NCBI RefSeq assembly: GCF_000154445.1
Contig: NZ_DS499564.1
DNA: 64,000 nt
Source of the DNA: Intestinibacter bartlettii
GTDB lineage: Bacteria > Bacillota > Clostridia > Peptostreptococcales > Peptostreptococcaceae
Reading direction: 5' to 3' (one strand)
Shown: positions 1 to 7,633 of the stretch, piece after piece
Layout: every line of letters begins with the position of its first letter
How positions within the stretch are numbered: the stretch's first letter is position 1
Program-made: the position numbers and the translations under genes
The notes under the pieces: model-generated
The model's input: only the letters and a program-made list of their open reading frames with translations
Told to the model about the DNA's origin: nothing
Database searches by the model: none

Positions 1-1131
1 GGTATTAAATACTCTCACGATTGCCTGCTTTGCCATGCTTTCATAGCTCGGTATCATGGAAAGTAAAAAACTGATAGGTAAAAACATTGCAAAGATAATA
101 AAAAGTATCTGGCTGAACAACATCATGCCCGTAAGCAAGAATACAAATATCGTGATACCCAAGTTAAAGAACAAGAGGAAGAACACCATACCCAAACGGT
201 TCACGACCTGCGGTATTGTCAGATTGTTATTGTCGTTGTCCTCGATTTCTGTTTTCACGACTTCCTCTCTGGTTTTCCCGTCCTCGTCCTCTGGACTTGC
301 CGATACGAGAGCTTCTACACGGTCTGTCCCGATTTCTTCTGCGTTGCTGTTCCCGAATTGAAGCAAGAGCCACGGCTGTTCCACTTGAATAGAAAATAGG
401 CTGTCCCGTATCAAGTCCACGCTGTCCTTACCCTCGCTGTCGGAGTTAGGGAGCATGATTTTTGTTCCCAAATCCAAAGAAGCGGTACTGATGTCTGATG
501 AAAATTCATTTATCTTCTTGATATAGTCGGGAGCATAAGCAATAAATGAAGCGGACAGCACGAACACCACCACAAAGTTGATAACAGCGTGAAGTGCTTT
601 GCTGGTTTCCCGTTTTATCAGTCCCGTATAAGCAACGTACATTCCCACCACTAAGATAATGAGAAGCAGGAAACCAACATAGAAGCCCGTAGAAGAAAAG
701 CCGTTCTCGGTAACGCCTGCAAGGGTCTGTATGCTCTTTCCGATACTGTCTGCCATATCATTGATGAAGTCCAGCTTATAGGCTTCCTGCACCACATAGC
801 CCGTTGCATTACTCAAATACAAACTGATAGTCCAGACAAAGTTGGTAATGCAGTACAGCCCGTATTGTACCGATTTTCCGATACCGTCGAGCCAGTTCCA
901 CGGAAGCCACGACCAGCTATTATCGACGAAAAAATCAAGCTGGTAGTTGGAAAGGGGATATTTTGAATAAAGATTTTCTGCGTTTATGGTATCGTCTACA
1001 AGCCCCGTCGCATGAGCCACCGTCCCCAAAAGTGAAAGCAGGATAAGGGAGAGTGCCACCACGAACAGAGCCATTTTGAGAAAGTGGAAAATCTTCTTTT
1101 TTGTGAACACACCTTTTATCCTTTCTTTCAT
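1..1131 (-). CDS. Orf15/ConG-like membrane channel protein (C-terminus cut by window edge)
   Basis: An open minus-strand frame of 377 codons runs off the left edge without a stop, so this is the N-terminal part only. It is the equivalent of Tn916 Orf15 and ICEBs1 ConG, a VirB6-like polytopic protein of the mating channel. Residues about 15-40 form a signal-like hydrophobic segment ending near AHATG; further hydrophobic segments lie around residues 130-215 and 300-370. A charged, hydrophilic extracellular or cytoplasmic loop separates them. The ATG shares its A with the TGA stop of orf16 (TGATG), so the two are translationally coupled; a GTG three bases upstream is the only alternative start. 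Confidence 0.9.
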   Translation of the reverse strand, partial: MKERIKGVFTKKKIFHFLKMALFVVALSLILLSLLGTVAHATGLVDDTINAENLYSKYPLSNYQLDFFVDNSWSWLPWNWLDGIGKSVQYGLYCITNFVWTISLYLSNATGYVVQEAYKLDFINDMADSIGKSIQTLAGVTENGFSSTGFYVGFLLLIILVVGMYVAYTGLIKRETSKALHAVINFVVVFVLSASFIAYAPDYIKKINEFSSDISTASLDLGTKIMLPNSDSEGKDSVDLIRDSLFSIQVEQPWLLLQFGNSNAEEIGTDRVEALVSASPEDEDGKTREEVVKTEIEDNDNNNLTIPQVVNRLGMVFFLLFFNLGITIFVFLLTGMMLFSQILFIIFAMFLPISFLLSMIPSYESMAKQAIVRVFNT

Positions 1132-3581
1132 CACTCCACCTCATTTCTCTGTACGGGCGGTCTGGTATCAAAGGCGTGTAGCAGTTCTTCAAAGACTGGG
1201 TGTATCTGCACCACACCGACACGCCCGTATAAGTCCTGCAATAAGCATTGTCCGTTCTCCAAATCACGCAAGCGTTTCTGGTTGTTCTCATCGTCCTTGT
1301 CGATACCGAAAAACTCTAAGGTCTGCTTTATCTCGTTTATATCCGTGCTTCTAAATGCAAACTTTAAGCCGATATTGTTTTTCAGACTTTCCTTTGACAC
1401 GTCATAGGCAGACTGGGTAACGAAATAAACGCCTGCCTGCATAGCTCGCCCAGCACGAACCAGCTTATTTGATAAGGTTTCTCCTTGTGCCACATTTAAG
1501 AACGCCCACGCTTCGTCTAAATCGACAATCTTAAAAATGCTTCTGTCCGAATGGATAAAATCAAGGGCAAAGGTACTAATCACAATCAGCATAGACACAG
1601 ACAACAATTCAATGGTCGTGTATTCTTCAAAAGTGGTATCTTTATCTGGCAGTACAAGGTCGGCTACTTGAATGATATTGAGCTGATTATCCAGACTGAT
1701 AGCATTTTCTACCGTACCGTCTGAAAACAGCAGGTGTGCAAAGTCGTAGTCCGTGAAGCTGTCGATATGGTCTGCGATATTTCTTGATATGGGCGTATCT
1801 TCACGGCGTAGCTCGTCTATCACATGGAGCAAGCCCCGACTGTCGTTCTGGGTAACGGAGCGTACTGCCTTACGAAGTACGGGGAATTTTTCGCCGTCCC
1901 TTGAAGAAATACCCGTAAGGAATGTTAAGATGTCGATTGCCAGACTTTCAGCGTCTTTTACATTCTTCATAATCACAAACGGGTCAAGAAGCCCTGCATT
2001 GTCCTTATCGCTGGTAAGATTTACGATATTGATTTCATGTGCAATCTCTGGGAGCGTTTCTTTCCAGTTACCACGCTCACTTTTAGGGTCTAACAGAAGT
2101 GCTTGACCGCCAAACAGCACCGCATAATATACCAGAAGATTGTTACAGAACGATTTCCCACCGCCAAGCGAACCGACAAAAGCAGACGCTAAAGCGTTGG
2201 TAACTGTACCTTTTACACCTTGACTGGCAAGGGACGGTTGCAGGTACACATTTCTTCCCGTATCAACAGAATAGCCCATATAGATACCCGTAGTTTCTCC
2301 TAACTGCTGTGTCGCACCAAAGCCAAGCCCAGCTAAAAAATCTGATTTTACATACTGCACATAGTCATTGATATATCGCTTGCTGGCTGGTAAAAATTCA
2401 GAATGAAGCCCCAGCATATCCCCAGCAGGACGCACCAGCTTTACATTGAGGTCGTCGTAAAAGTCCTTGACTTCATCACAACGGCGTTTCAGCTCGTCAA
2501 GATCGGGTGCAGACACCCGTATGACGTAGCTTAACTTATACATACTTTCTTTTGTCTGGTCTAAATCAGTTTCCAGCTCGTCCACGCTGTCTAAAGCGTC
2601 CACCACATTTGAGCTGGTTTCACTTCCTGCTTGATAGGCGTGATTATCAAGGTCTTTCAGTTCCTTTTTCTTGTTGCGGACGGTCGTTAATGCTTTCCGA
2701 TTTTCCACGATTTCTACATTCATGCTCGTATCAACGGGGAATGTGAATTGCTGTTGCTGGAAATAGAAGATTTCAGACGACGGAAAATCAAGCTCTCCTA
2801 CAATCGCATTGACGGTAAAATAGGACACATAGCTTTCCTTGTCCTCATGTTCCAATCGTAAATACCGCTGGCTTTCCTCAATCACACACCTTGTCGGACG
2901 GATAAGGTCGTAGTATTTTATCAGCGTCTCTTTGTTCAATTTTTTCTTTGGTAGCTGGTACTCATAATCTTCATAAGCGATACCGTCCCTGCCGTAAAGA
3001 TGTTCCATGAGATACCCAAAATCATGGATTTCCAAGCGACGCACCTTAAAGCGACGGGAGATTTTATTTTCCAGTAACTTTTCCATTTTTATGTAACGGT
3101 TGATTTCATCATTCGGCATGGAAACAAAATCATTCATCAGCGTGTGGTTCACTTCATGGAGAAATTCTGTGAACGTCAGCCACACCGATTTTTTGATGTT
3201 CTTCAGATTGAGCTGTTCTTCCGTAACCATGAGCTTAAAGCCAAGAAAAAAGCGGTAGTCCACTTGATTGTCCCCAATCATAGATACTAACGCTTCGGTC
3301 TGTTCGTCTATCTTCTGGCAGGCAACTTCCTTTAATTTTCCAGTTACCAGCTTCTTTGACTGTTCCTGCATACTGCGGATTGAGCTTTCTGTGGCAATCT
3401 GCAACGCATGAATTTTACCCTCACGGGACTGTGCGATAAGCTGTCGGAAACTGTCATGCACGATAAATTTCTGCTCTGCGGATAGAAAAGAATAGTTGTA
3501 TGGTATCAGCTCATAGTAGGCGAACACCTCATTGTCCTTGTTCCAGACAAGGTTATTGTCAATATATTTTATCGGGAACAT
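1131..3581 (-). CDS. Orf16/ConE-like conjugation ATPase (VirB4 family)
   Basis: This 816-residue protein is the VirB4-type ATPase that powers DNA transfer in the Tn916 channel, acting at the inner face of the membrane with the Orf15 channel protein. The Walker A motif GSLGGGKSF lies near residue 470 and the Walker B segment IVDLDEAWAF near residue 685. The first 450 residues are the usual N-terminal VirB4 region. Length matches Tn916 Orf16. It overlaps the end of orf17 by 23 bases and hands over to orf15 through an overlapping stop/start, so these three genes form one translational unit. Confidence 0.95.
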   Translation of the reverse strand: MFPIKYIDNNLVWNKDNEVFAYYELIPYNYSFLSAEQKFIVHDSFRQLIAQSREGKIHALQIATESSIRSMQEQSKKLVTGKLKEVACQKIDEQTEALVSMIGDNQVDYRFFLGFKLMVTEEQLNLKNIKKSVWLTFTEFLHEVNHTLMNDFVSMPNDEINRYIKMEKLLENKISRRFKVRRLEIHDFGYLMEHLYGRDGIAYEDYEYQLPKKKLNKETLIKYYDLIRPTRCVIEESQRYLRLEHEDKESYVSYFTVNAIVGELDFPSSEIFYFQQQQFTFPVDTSMNVEIVENRKALTTVRNKKKELKDLDNHAYQAGSETSSNVVDALDSVDELETDLDQTKESMYKLSYVIRVSAPDLDELKRRCDEVKDFYDDLNVKLVRPAGDMLGLHSEFLPASKRYINDYVQYVKSDFLAGLGFGATQQLGETTGIYMGYSVDTGRNVYLQPSLASQGVKGTVTNALASAFVGSLGGGKSFCNNLLVYYAVLFGGQALLLDPKSERGNWKETLPEIAHEINIVNLTSDKDNAGLLDPFVIMKNVKDAESLAIDILTFLTGISSRDGEKFPVLRKAVRSVTQNDSRGLLHVIDELRREDTPISRNIADHIDSFTDYDFAHLLFSDGTVENAISLDNQLNIIQVADLVLPDKDTTFEEYTTIELLSVSMLIVISTFALDFIHSDRSIFKIVDLDEAWAFLNVAQGETLSNKLVRAGRAMQAGVYFVTQSAYDVSKESLKNNIGLKFAFRSTDINEIKQTLEFFGIDKDDENNQKRLRDLENGQCLLQDLYGRVGVVQIHPVFEELLHAFDTRPPVQRNEVE

Positions 3582-3957
3582 AGTTCACACTCCTTACTGC
3601 CGTGATTGTTTCATTCAATATCTGCTTATGCAGTTTTACGGCTTTTCCTGCATAAGTGATTTTTGGTCGCAGGGCATAGGTTATCTGTGATTTCAAAAAG
3701 CTGTACGGCTTCTTTCCGTCAAAGGTTTTCTGCGACATGAACCAAGTGAGAGCAACGGGAATACCAAAGTATTTGAGAAATGCTCCCTCAATCATGGAAA
3801 GTGGGGGAATATCCCCAAACAGAATGATGATAAATTCCGTAATCACAAACCATGTAATCTGTGTAAAAGTAACGGGAAAGGGTAAGTTAAAGTCATTGAT
3901 TGCATACAAGACTTTTTCCACGTTCCAGATACCCGTGTAGCTTTTAATCTTTTTCAA
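3559..3957 (-). CDS. Orf17/TcpE-type conjugation membrane protein
   Basis: A 132-residue protein matching Tn916 Orf17, a TcpE-family component of the mating channel. Two hydrophobic stretches (about residues 28-50 and 60-80) suggest a small integral membrane protein with a basic C-terminal half. The start codon is TTG at 3957, preceded ten bases upstream by GGAG; no better ATG is present. A terminator-like hairpin with a T-run lies about 30 bases upstream of this start (see 3,978-4,011), so expression of orf17, orf16 and orf15 probably depends on readthrough or antitermination. Confidence 0.9.
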   Translation of the reverse strand: MKKIKSYTGIWNVEKVLYAINDFNLPFPVTFTQITWFVITEFIIILFGDIPPLSMIEGAFLKYFGIPVALTWFMSQKTFDGKKPYSFLKSQITYALRPKITYAGKAVKLHKQILNETITAVRSVNYVPDKIY

Positions 3958-3977
3958 GTTCTTTCAGCTCCTTTCAA

Positions 3978-4011
3978 AATAGAAAAGGACAGCCATTTTC
4001 AGACTGTCCCT
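3978..4011 (-). terminator. Terminator-like hairpin in front of orf17
   Basis: On the minus strand GGACAG and CTGTCC form a 6-bp stem around an 11-base loop (3,989-4,011), followed at once by TTTTCTATTTT. The same T-run (TTTTCTATTT) follows the hairpin at 14,192-14,213. It sits between ArdA and orf17, inside what should be one transcript. Confidence 0.7.
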
Positions 4012-4065
4012 TAAAAGAGAAATACGCTGTCAGTAGCAACAATGCTTGTCGCTGATCTTCCAGCG

Positions 4066-4569
4066 TTAATATGGTATCTCGCACATACCTCGGCTTGTTT
4101 CAATAAAGCAACCGCCCATATCCAAATCTCGCCCGTAGGCTTCATAGTCAATGTAATTCTGTAAGCTGGGTGGAATGTCCCCAAGTGCCTGCAATTCGTC
4201 TATGTAGTAGTAGGCAACATCTGTCATGGTTTCACAGTCGGGATAATAGTAAATATCGTCCTTATGTTCCACGACTTCTTCCAGCGTCCCATAGTGGCTG
4301 ATAAATTCGTCCAGACACTCTACAATATAGTCGGGAAGTTCCTCTATCATTTCATACATCTCATTGAGTTCTTCAATGGAAACATACTCGCCAATCGCAA
4401 TGGGAAAGTTGTCGGTATCATGGATAGCGTATTCCTCATACTGTTCATTCAAGCCGATTTTTTCTTTCACATCTTCCTCGTCAATGGGGAACGTGAACCA
4501 AGCACCGACTAAATAGCCCTCATTGTATTTGCCAAGATTAGCAATATAAACCGCCATATCATCAATCAT
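4066..4569 (-). CDS. ardA: ArdA antirestriction protein (Orf18 equivalent)
   Basis: Very acidic 167-residue protein matching Tn916 Orf18. ArdA proteins mimic DNA and block type I restriction enzymes, protecting the entering single-strand copy once it becomes double-stranded. The N-terminal segment VYIANLGKYNEG and the C-terminal QNYIDYEAYGRDL are the family signatures. The ATG at 4569 is chosen because AGGTGG lies five bases upstream; two in-frame GTG codons just before it overlap that ribosome binding site. It follows a diverged second ArdA gene (4,587-5,090) by only 17 bases. Likely cytoplasmic dimer. Confidence 0.93.
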   Translation of the reverse strand: MIDDMAVYIANLGKYNEGYLVGAWFTFPIDEEDVKEKIGLNEQYEEYAIHDTDNFPIAIGEYVSIEELNEMYEMIEELPDYIVECLDEFISHYGTLEEVVEHKDDIYYYPDCETMTDVAYYYIDELQALGDIPPSLQNYIDYEAYGRDLDMGGCFIETSRGMCEIPY

Positions 4570-4586
4570 AAGCACCACCTCATTTC

Positions 4587-5090
4587 CTACTCTGGCAGTT
4601 CAAAGATACCGTGTTCTGTTACTAAAAATTTCCCGTGTTCCTGCAAGTGAGAAGCGTAGGCTTCAAAGTCAAAGTAGTATTCTTGACAGTCCTCGGATAA
4701 ATGCTTGAACATCGGGTCGTTCATCAGCTTTTGCCTTGCAACATCTATCATGCTTTTACAGTCGGGATAAACAATAATCACGTTCCTGCAAATATAAAGT
4801 GCTTCTAAATTTTCAAACACCGTAAGTAGTGATACATATTCTTCCTGCATATCACTTGAAAGCTGGCGGTACATAAAATCTAATTCGTTGAGCTGGTACA
4901 CGCTGGTGTGTTCGTGGACTTCATCAGCATAAGGCAACACCTTTTCGATAATACGATAATCCCCACTTTCTGCACCGATACCTAACTTTTCTTCAAACTC
5001 GGCAACATCTATCGGCAGGTCGAACCAGTATGATATTGTTTCTTCGCCAGTTGTTCCTCTCGTTTCCACCAGCACCCTTGTTTCCTGCAT
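4587..5090 (-). CDS. Second, diverged ArdA-family protein
   Basis: A 167-residue acidic protein that aligns with the neighbouring ArdA over its whole length: the positions of FDLPID, YPDCKSM, the YYFDFEAYASHL segment and a C-terminal GIFELPE all correspond, but overall identity is low. It is therefore a diverged tandem relative, not a recent duplicate. It may cover restriction enzymes the first copy does not, or have another DNA-mimic role. Its start lies inside the 3' end of the 98-residue gene upstream (81-base overlap in another frame). Tn916 itself has one copy here. Confidence 0.82.
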   Translation of the reverse strand: MQETRVLVETRGTTGEETISYWFDLPIDVAEFEEKLGIGAESGDYRIIEKVLPYADEVHEHTSVYQLNELDFMYRQLSSDMQEEYVSLLTVFENLEALYICRNVIIVYPDCKSMIDVARQKLMNDPMFKHLSEDCQEYYFDFEAYASHLQEHGKFLVTEHGIFELPE

Positions 5091-5305
5091 TGTTCCTCAC
5101 GTCCTTTCTGTTGCTTCATCACATCTTTTAAGCTCTGGTACGACATACCAAACACATACTTTGAAAAATCTTCTAACTGTTTTATATCATAATTCGTAAG
5201 CGGTAATCGCTTCATTTCATGCCACACTTTACGCTTGTAAGAGGGCAGGTTAGAAATATAATCACAGCCGACGTTTGCCTGCATATCCTTAAAAATATCG
5301 CTCAT
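5009..5305 (-). CDS. Conserved hypothetical protein of conjugative elements, 98 residues
   Basis: A small cytoplasmic protein with no membrane segment and no recognised catalytic motif. It begins with ATG behind GGAGTG. The first 70 residues look like a real, mostly helical protein. The last 28 residues read through the start of the ArdA gene in another frame and are rich in K, R and E, so the C-terminus may be under weak selection. Proteins starting in this way are, from memory, common next to antirestriction genes in Firmicutes conjugative elements; function unknown. Confidence 0.65.
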   Translation of the reverse strand: MSDIFKDMQANVGCDYISNLPSYKRKVWHEMKRLPLTNYDIKQLEDFSKYVFGMSYQSLKDVMKQQKGREEQCRKQGCWWKREEQLAKKQYHTGSTCR

Positions 5306-5332
5306 TTCATCACTCCAATCTGATTTTAGGTA

Positions 5333-5366
5333 AGAAAAAAGCAGTCAATCCTAAGACTAACTGCTT
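5333..5366 (-). terminator. Terminator hairpin after the SnoaL-like cargo gene (copy 1 of a repeated hairpin)
   Basis: AGCAGT and ACTGCT pair around a 14-base loop (5,340-5,365), followed on the minus strand by a T6 run. The same 26 bases occur at 9,059-9,084 after the other cargo block. It lies between the SnoaL-like gene and the 98-residue gene. Confidence 0.8.
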
Positions 5367-5395
5367 TATGTATATGGATATAATTTGATTAAGTT

Positions 5396-5815
5396 TTAAA
5401 ACCAGTTTGTTTTTTCATCTCTAAATTGAGGGTTATCGCTGTGTTGATATGGATTATAGTTATTCAGATTGCAACCATATTCTTTTAATGATTTGATTTT
5501 GTTATCTTCTGTCCATTCAATTAAGGAAATACCGTCAAATTCTTCAACGCTTCCCGTATTCATTTCATTTTTAAAATACCATTCTACGACAGTTTGATTT
5601 TCTTTATGAAAGAACTGTTTAATATCCCAAATAATGACTTTACCACGAGTATTCCATTCATTAAACCAATGTTTTACTGTTTTAAGATTTTCATATTTAG
5701 GACACCAGCTTTCCGTATAAACAACATCTTCTGTAAAAATTTTATCTATTCCTAAGTCTTGCTGTTTCAACCACATATCAAACCATAAACGAATAATTTT
5801 TTCTCTCTCATTCAA
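5396..5815 (-). CDS. SnoaL/NTF2-like small protein (cargo gene)
   Basis: 139 residues with the length, the aromatic-rich beta-strand pattern and the WFN..N.rGKV.W segment of SnoaL-like NTF2-fold proteins. Such proteins are small cone-shaped barrels that bind or isomerise small hydrophobic molecules, but no substrate can be named here. The start is TTG at 5815 with GAGGTG seven bases upstream. The gene has its own promoter (5,847-5,875) and its own terminator. It is more AT-rich than the transfer genes and interrupts the orf19-ArdA order of Tn916, so it looks like an inserted passenger gene. Confidence 0.7.
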   Translation of the reverse strand: MNEREKIIRLWFDMWLKQQDLGIDKIFTEDVVYTESWCPKYENLKTVKHWFNEWNTRGKVIIWDIKQFFHKENQTVVEWYFKNEMNTGSVEEFDGISLIEWTEDNKIKSLKEYGCNLNNYNPYQHSDNPQFRDEKTNWF

Positions 5816-5846
5816 AATAGAACACCTCGATTACTTCTTTTTTCAC

Positions 5847-5875
5847 ATTATAGCACCCATACATCAGCCCCACAA
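5847..5875 (-). promoter_or_regulatory. Promoter of the SnoaL-like gene
   Basis: A perfect -10 TATAAT (5,847-5,852) and a weak -35 TTGTGG (5,870-5,875) are 17 bases apart, about 30 bases upstream of the TTG start. This gives the cargo gene transcription independent of the transfer operon. Confidence 0.6.
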
Positions 5876-5882
5876 TAAAATT

Positions 5883-6104
5883 TTATGCACCGATAATCTT
5901 ATTGAACAGCTCTAACAGTACATCTTTCACACCGCCAGCATTGAATACCAAGCCGACAGCAATCAAGGCAACTACCAAGAAACCGATAAGTTTTGAAAAC
6001 TCACGCTTGAACCCTAAGTAGATACCGATAACCACAATCGACATAAGCACTAAGCTCTGTGCGTTGCTTAAAAACCATTGATACAAATTTTGCCCGAAAT
6101 TCAT
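5883..6104 (-). CDS. Orf19-like small conjugation membrane protein
   Basis: 73 residues matching Tn916 Orf19 (start MNFGQNLYQWFLSNAQS). Two hydrophobic helices (about residues 15-32 and 38-55) predict a small membrane protein of the transfer apparatus, possibly filling the role of the TcpD/ConD small subunits; that assignment is inference. It begins one base after the stop of the 44-residue gene upstream. In Tn916 it is followed directly by the ArdA gene; here the SnoaL-like gene, the 98-residue gene and an extra ArdA intervene. Confidence 0.85.
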   Translation of the reverse strand: MNFGQNLYQWFLSNAQSLVLMSIVVIGIYLGFKREFSKLIGFLVVALIAVGLVFNAGGVKDVLLELFNKIIGA

Positions 6105-6105
6105 G

Positions 6106-6240
6106 TTATTTGTCCTCGCTTTCTTTTAATTTCTTCATTTCATAGTCAGCTCCTTTGCCAACACTTAAAATACACATCAAGGCTACGCCGATACCCGTTC
6201 CAACAGATACCAGCAGGAAGTCTTTCAATAATTCCCACAT
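6106..6240 (-). CDS. DUF3789-type 44-residue membrane peptide
   Basis: A short gene (MWELLKDFLLVSV...) with one hydrophobic helix containing GTGIGVALM, then a charged tail ending KESEDK. It matches the short DUF3789 peptides seen beside orf19 in Tn916-like elements. The start follows GGAGTGATGAAAA closely, and the gene sits between orf20 and orf19 with gaps of 13 bases and 1 base, as part of the same transcript. Function unknown; a small subunit or assembly factor of the mating channel is possible. Confidence 0.72.
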   Translation of the reverse strand: MWELLKDFLLVSVGTGIGVALMCILSVGKGADYEMKKLKESEDK

Positions 6241-6253
6241 TTTTTCATCACTC

Positions 6254-7450
6254 CTAACTTTCTACTAAATCTTTTGCAGGGGTCGTCTGCTGTTTGATTA
6301 TCATTTCATGCTTTTCTGTGAGCTTTGCCTGCTGTTCGATAGTTTTCATGTAGTCTGTTCCGTTTCCCTTATCAATCCTTTTCAGCATTTTCAAGGTCGG
6401 TGCTACCTGCCGTTGTACCCACCGCAATGTACGGTCTAAGGTGTAAGGCTCTGGCTTTGTCGTCAGCTTCAAGCTCTGTCTGTTATCGCCGATAAACCAC
6501 GCCCAGCGGTCATTGAGTTTCCAGTCATTTTTTCGCTTGTCTGCTTCTTCATCAACAAACCGCACATACTGGTTGATGATAGAAAAGGCAGTCTGCTCTG
6601 CGTCATAATAGGTCAGCAAATCTCGTACTGCATAATAGGCACGTTCATTTCTAAGCCGTATCTCAAAACGGTTGATAATGTCGGCTTCTTCCAGCGGTGT
6701 CCCTAACTTGACGTACTGCTCATAGTCCTTTTCATAGATACAGAAATACACATCTGATTTTAGCGAACCAAGATAAAGGGTGCGTCCCATATATTCTCTG
6801 TCGTCCTCTCTATGCTTGATAAGCTCGCCCGACTGATAAAACTTATAACTTCTGGACTTTCCGATATATTCCCGTTTCCTGCATTTTTCCGCAAGCTCTG
6901 GAATATCCAAAATACCCGTATGGTCGTTGATAGCAAGGTCGATACGCTTCATCACGCCACCGTCTATGAGTGCGTCCATGAGAAAGTCATACCAACTTCT
7001 TTGTTGTGCCAGCAGGTAACTTTCAAACTGTCGGCAACCACGCCCCTTTAACTCTAAAAGGACACCTTTTTCTTCGTCAGCCGACGTATAGATAAAGATG
7101 TCCCCTAAAGAATAATGCTCCGTATAACTGTAATGTCCGTAATCTTCATGGAGCATATAATTGATATTCAGTTTTAATATATCTTTGATGATGTGCTGTA
7201 TATCCAGCGTGGGAAAACGAATTTTCACATAATCAAACAGCATGGTAAGCGGTACTTCTGGATTGAACCTTGCCAGTTCCTTATGCAGAGTTTCCAGAAG
7301 TTCCTTTGACGGCTTCATTTTTCCACTTTCTATCTTGTTGAAATATTCCCTTGTGATACCAGAAGCCACCGCCAGCCTGCCTTGTGAGATACCGTAAGCA
7401 ATCCGTTTCTCCCGTAATTCTTTTATCCGTTGTTCTTCATTCAGAACCAT
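6254..7450 (-). CDS. Orf20-type relaxase (Rep_trans/NicK family) with N-terminal helix-turn-helix
   Basis: 398 residues. Residues about 8-60 form an XRE-type helix-turn-helix (YGISQGRLAVASGITREYF); the rest is the replication-initiator-like relaxase domain found in Tn916 Orf20 and ICEBs1 NicK. The enzyme nicks oriT and stays bound to the 5' end during transfer; it may also support rolling-circle replication of the circular form. oriT lies immediately upstream, between this gene and the coupling ATPase, as in Tn916. The start at 7450 is preceded by a G-rich stretch with little spacing, so it is not certain. Confidence 0.92.
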   Translation of the reverse strand: MVLNEEQRIKELREKRIAYGISQGRLAVASGITREYFNKIESGKMKPSKELLETLHKELARFNPEVPLTMLFDYVKIRFPTLDIQHIIKDILKLNINYMLHEDYGHYSYTEHYSLGDIFIYTSADEEKGVLLELKGRGCRQFESYLLAQQRSWYDFLMDALIDGGVMKRIDLAINDHTGILDIPELAEKCRKREYIGKSRSYKFYQSGELIKHREDDREYMGRTLYLGSLKSDVYFCIYEKDYEQYVKLGTPLEEADIINRFEIRLRNERAYYAVRDLLTYYDAEQTAFSIINQYVRFVDEEADKRKNDWKLNDRWAWFIGDNRQSLKLTTKPEPYTLDRTLRWVQRQVAPTLKMLKRIDKGNGTDYMKTIEQQAKLTEKHEMIIKQQTTPAKDLVES

Positions 7451-7479
7451 ACCCCCAATCTGTAAAGTGTGAAGTTTTT

Positions 7480-7633
7480 TAAGGCGACTTCACAGCCGAT
7501 TTTTGCTAGAAAACCATGCCAGAAGCCTTATGTTTCCTATGTTTTTTGTCTATTGTCTATTTGCAAACGTACCCCTCTGTTAGATACCGAGGGGTTTTAC
7601 CTGCTGGCGTGGCTAACGCCACACCAGCAACGG
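7480..7633. other. Origin of transfer (oriT)
   Basis: The non-coding interval between orf20 and orf21 corresponds in position to Tn916 oriT. It holds two strong inverted repeats: ACCCCTC/GAGGGGT at 7,571-7,595 with an 11-base loop, and an 11-bp stem with one internal mismatch at 7,602-7,629 (TGCTGG.GTGGC paired with GCCAC.CCAGCA). The first is close in form to the Tn916 oriT inverted repeat. The exact nick site cannot be read from sequence alone. Confidence 0.75.
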
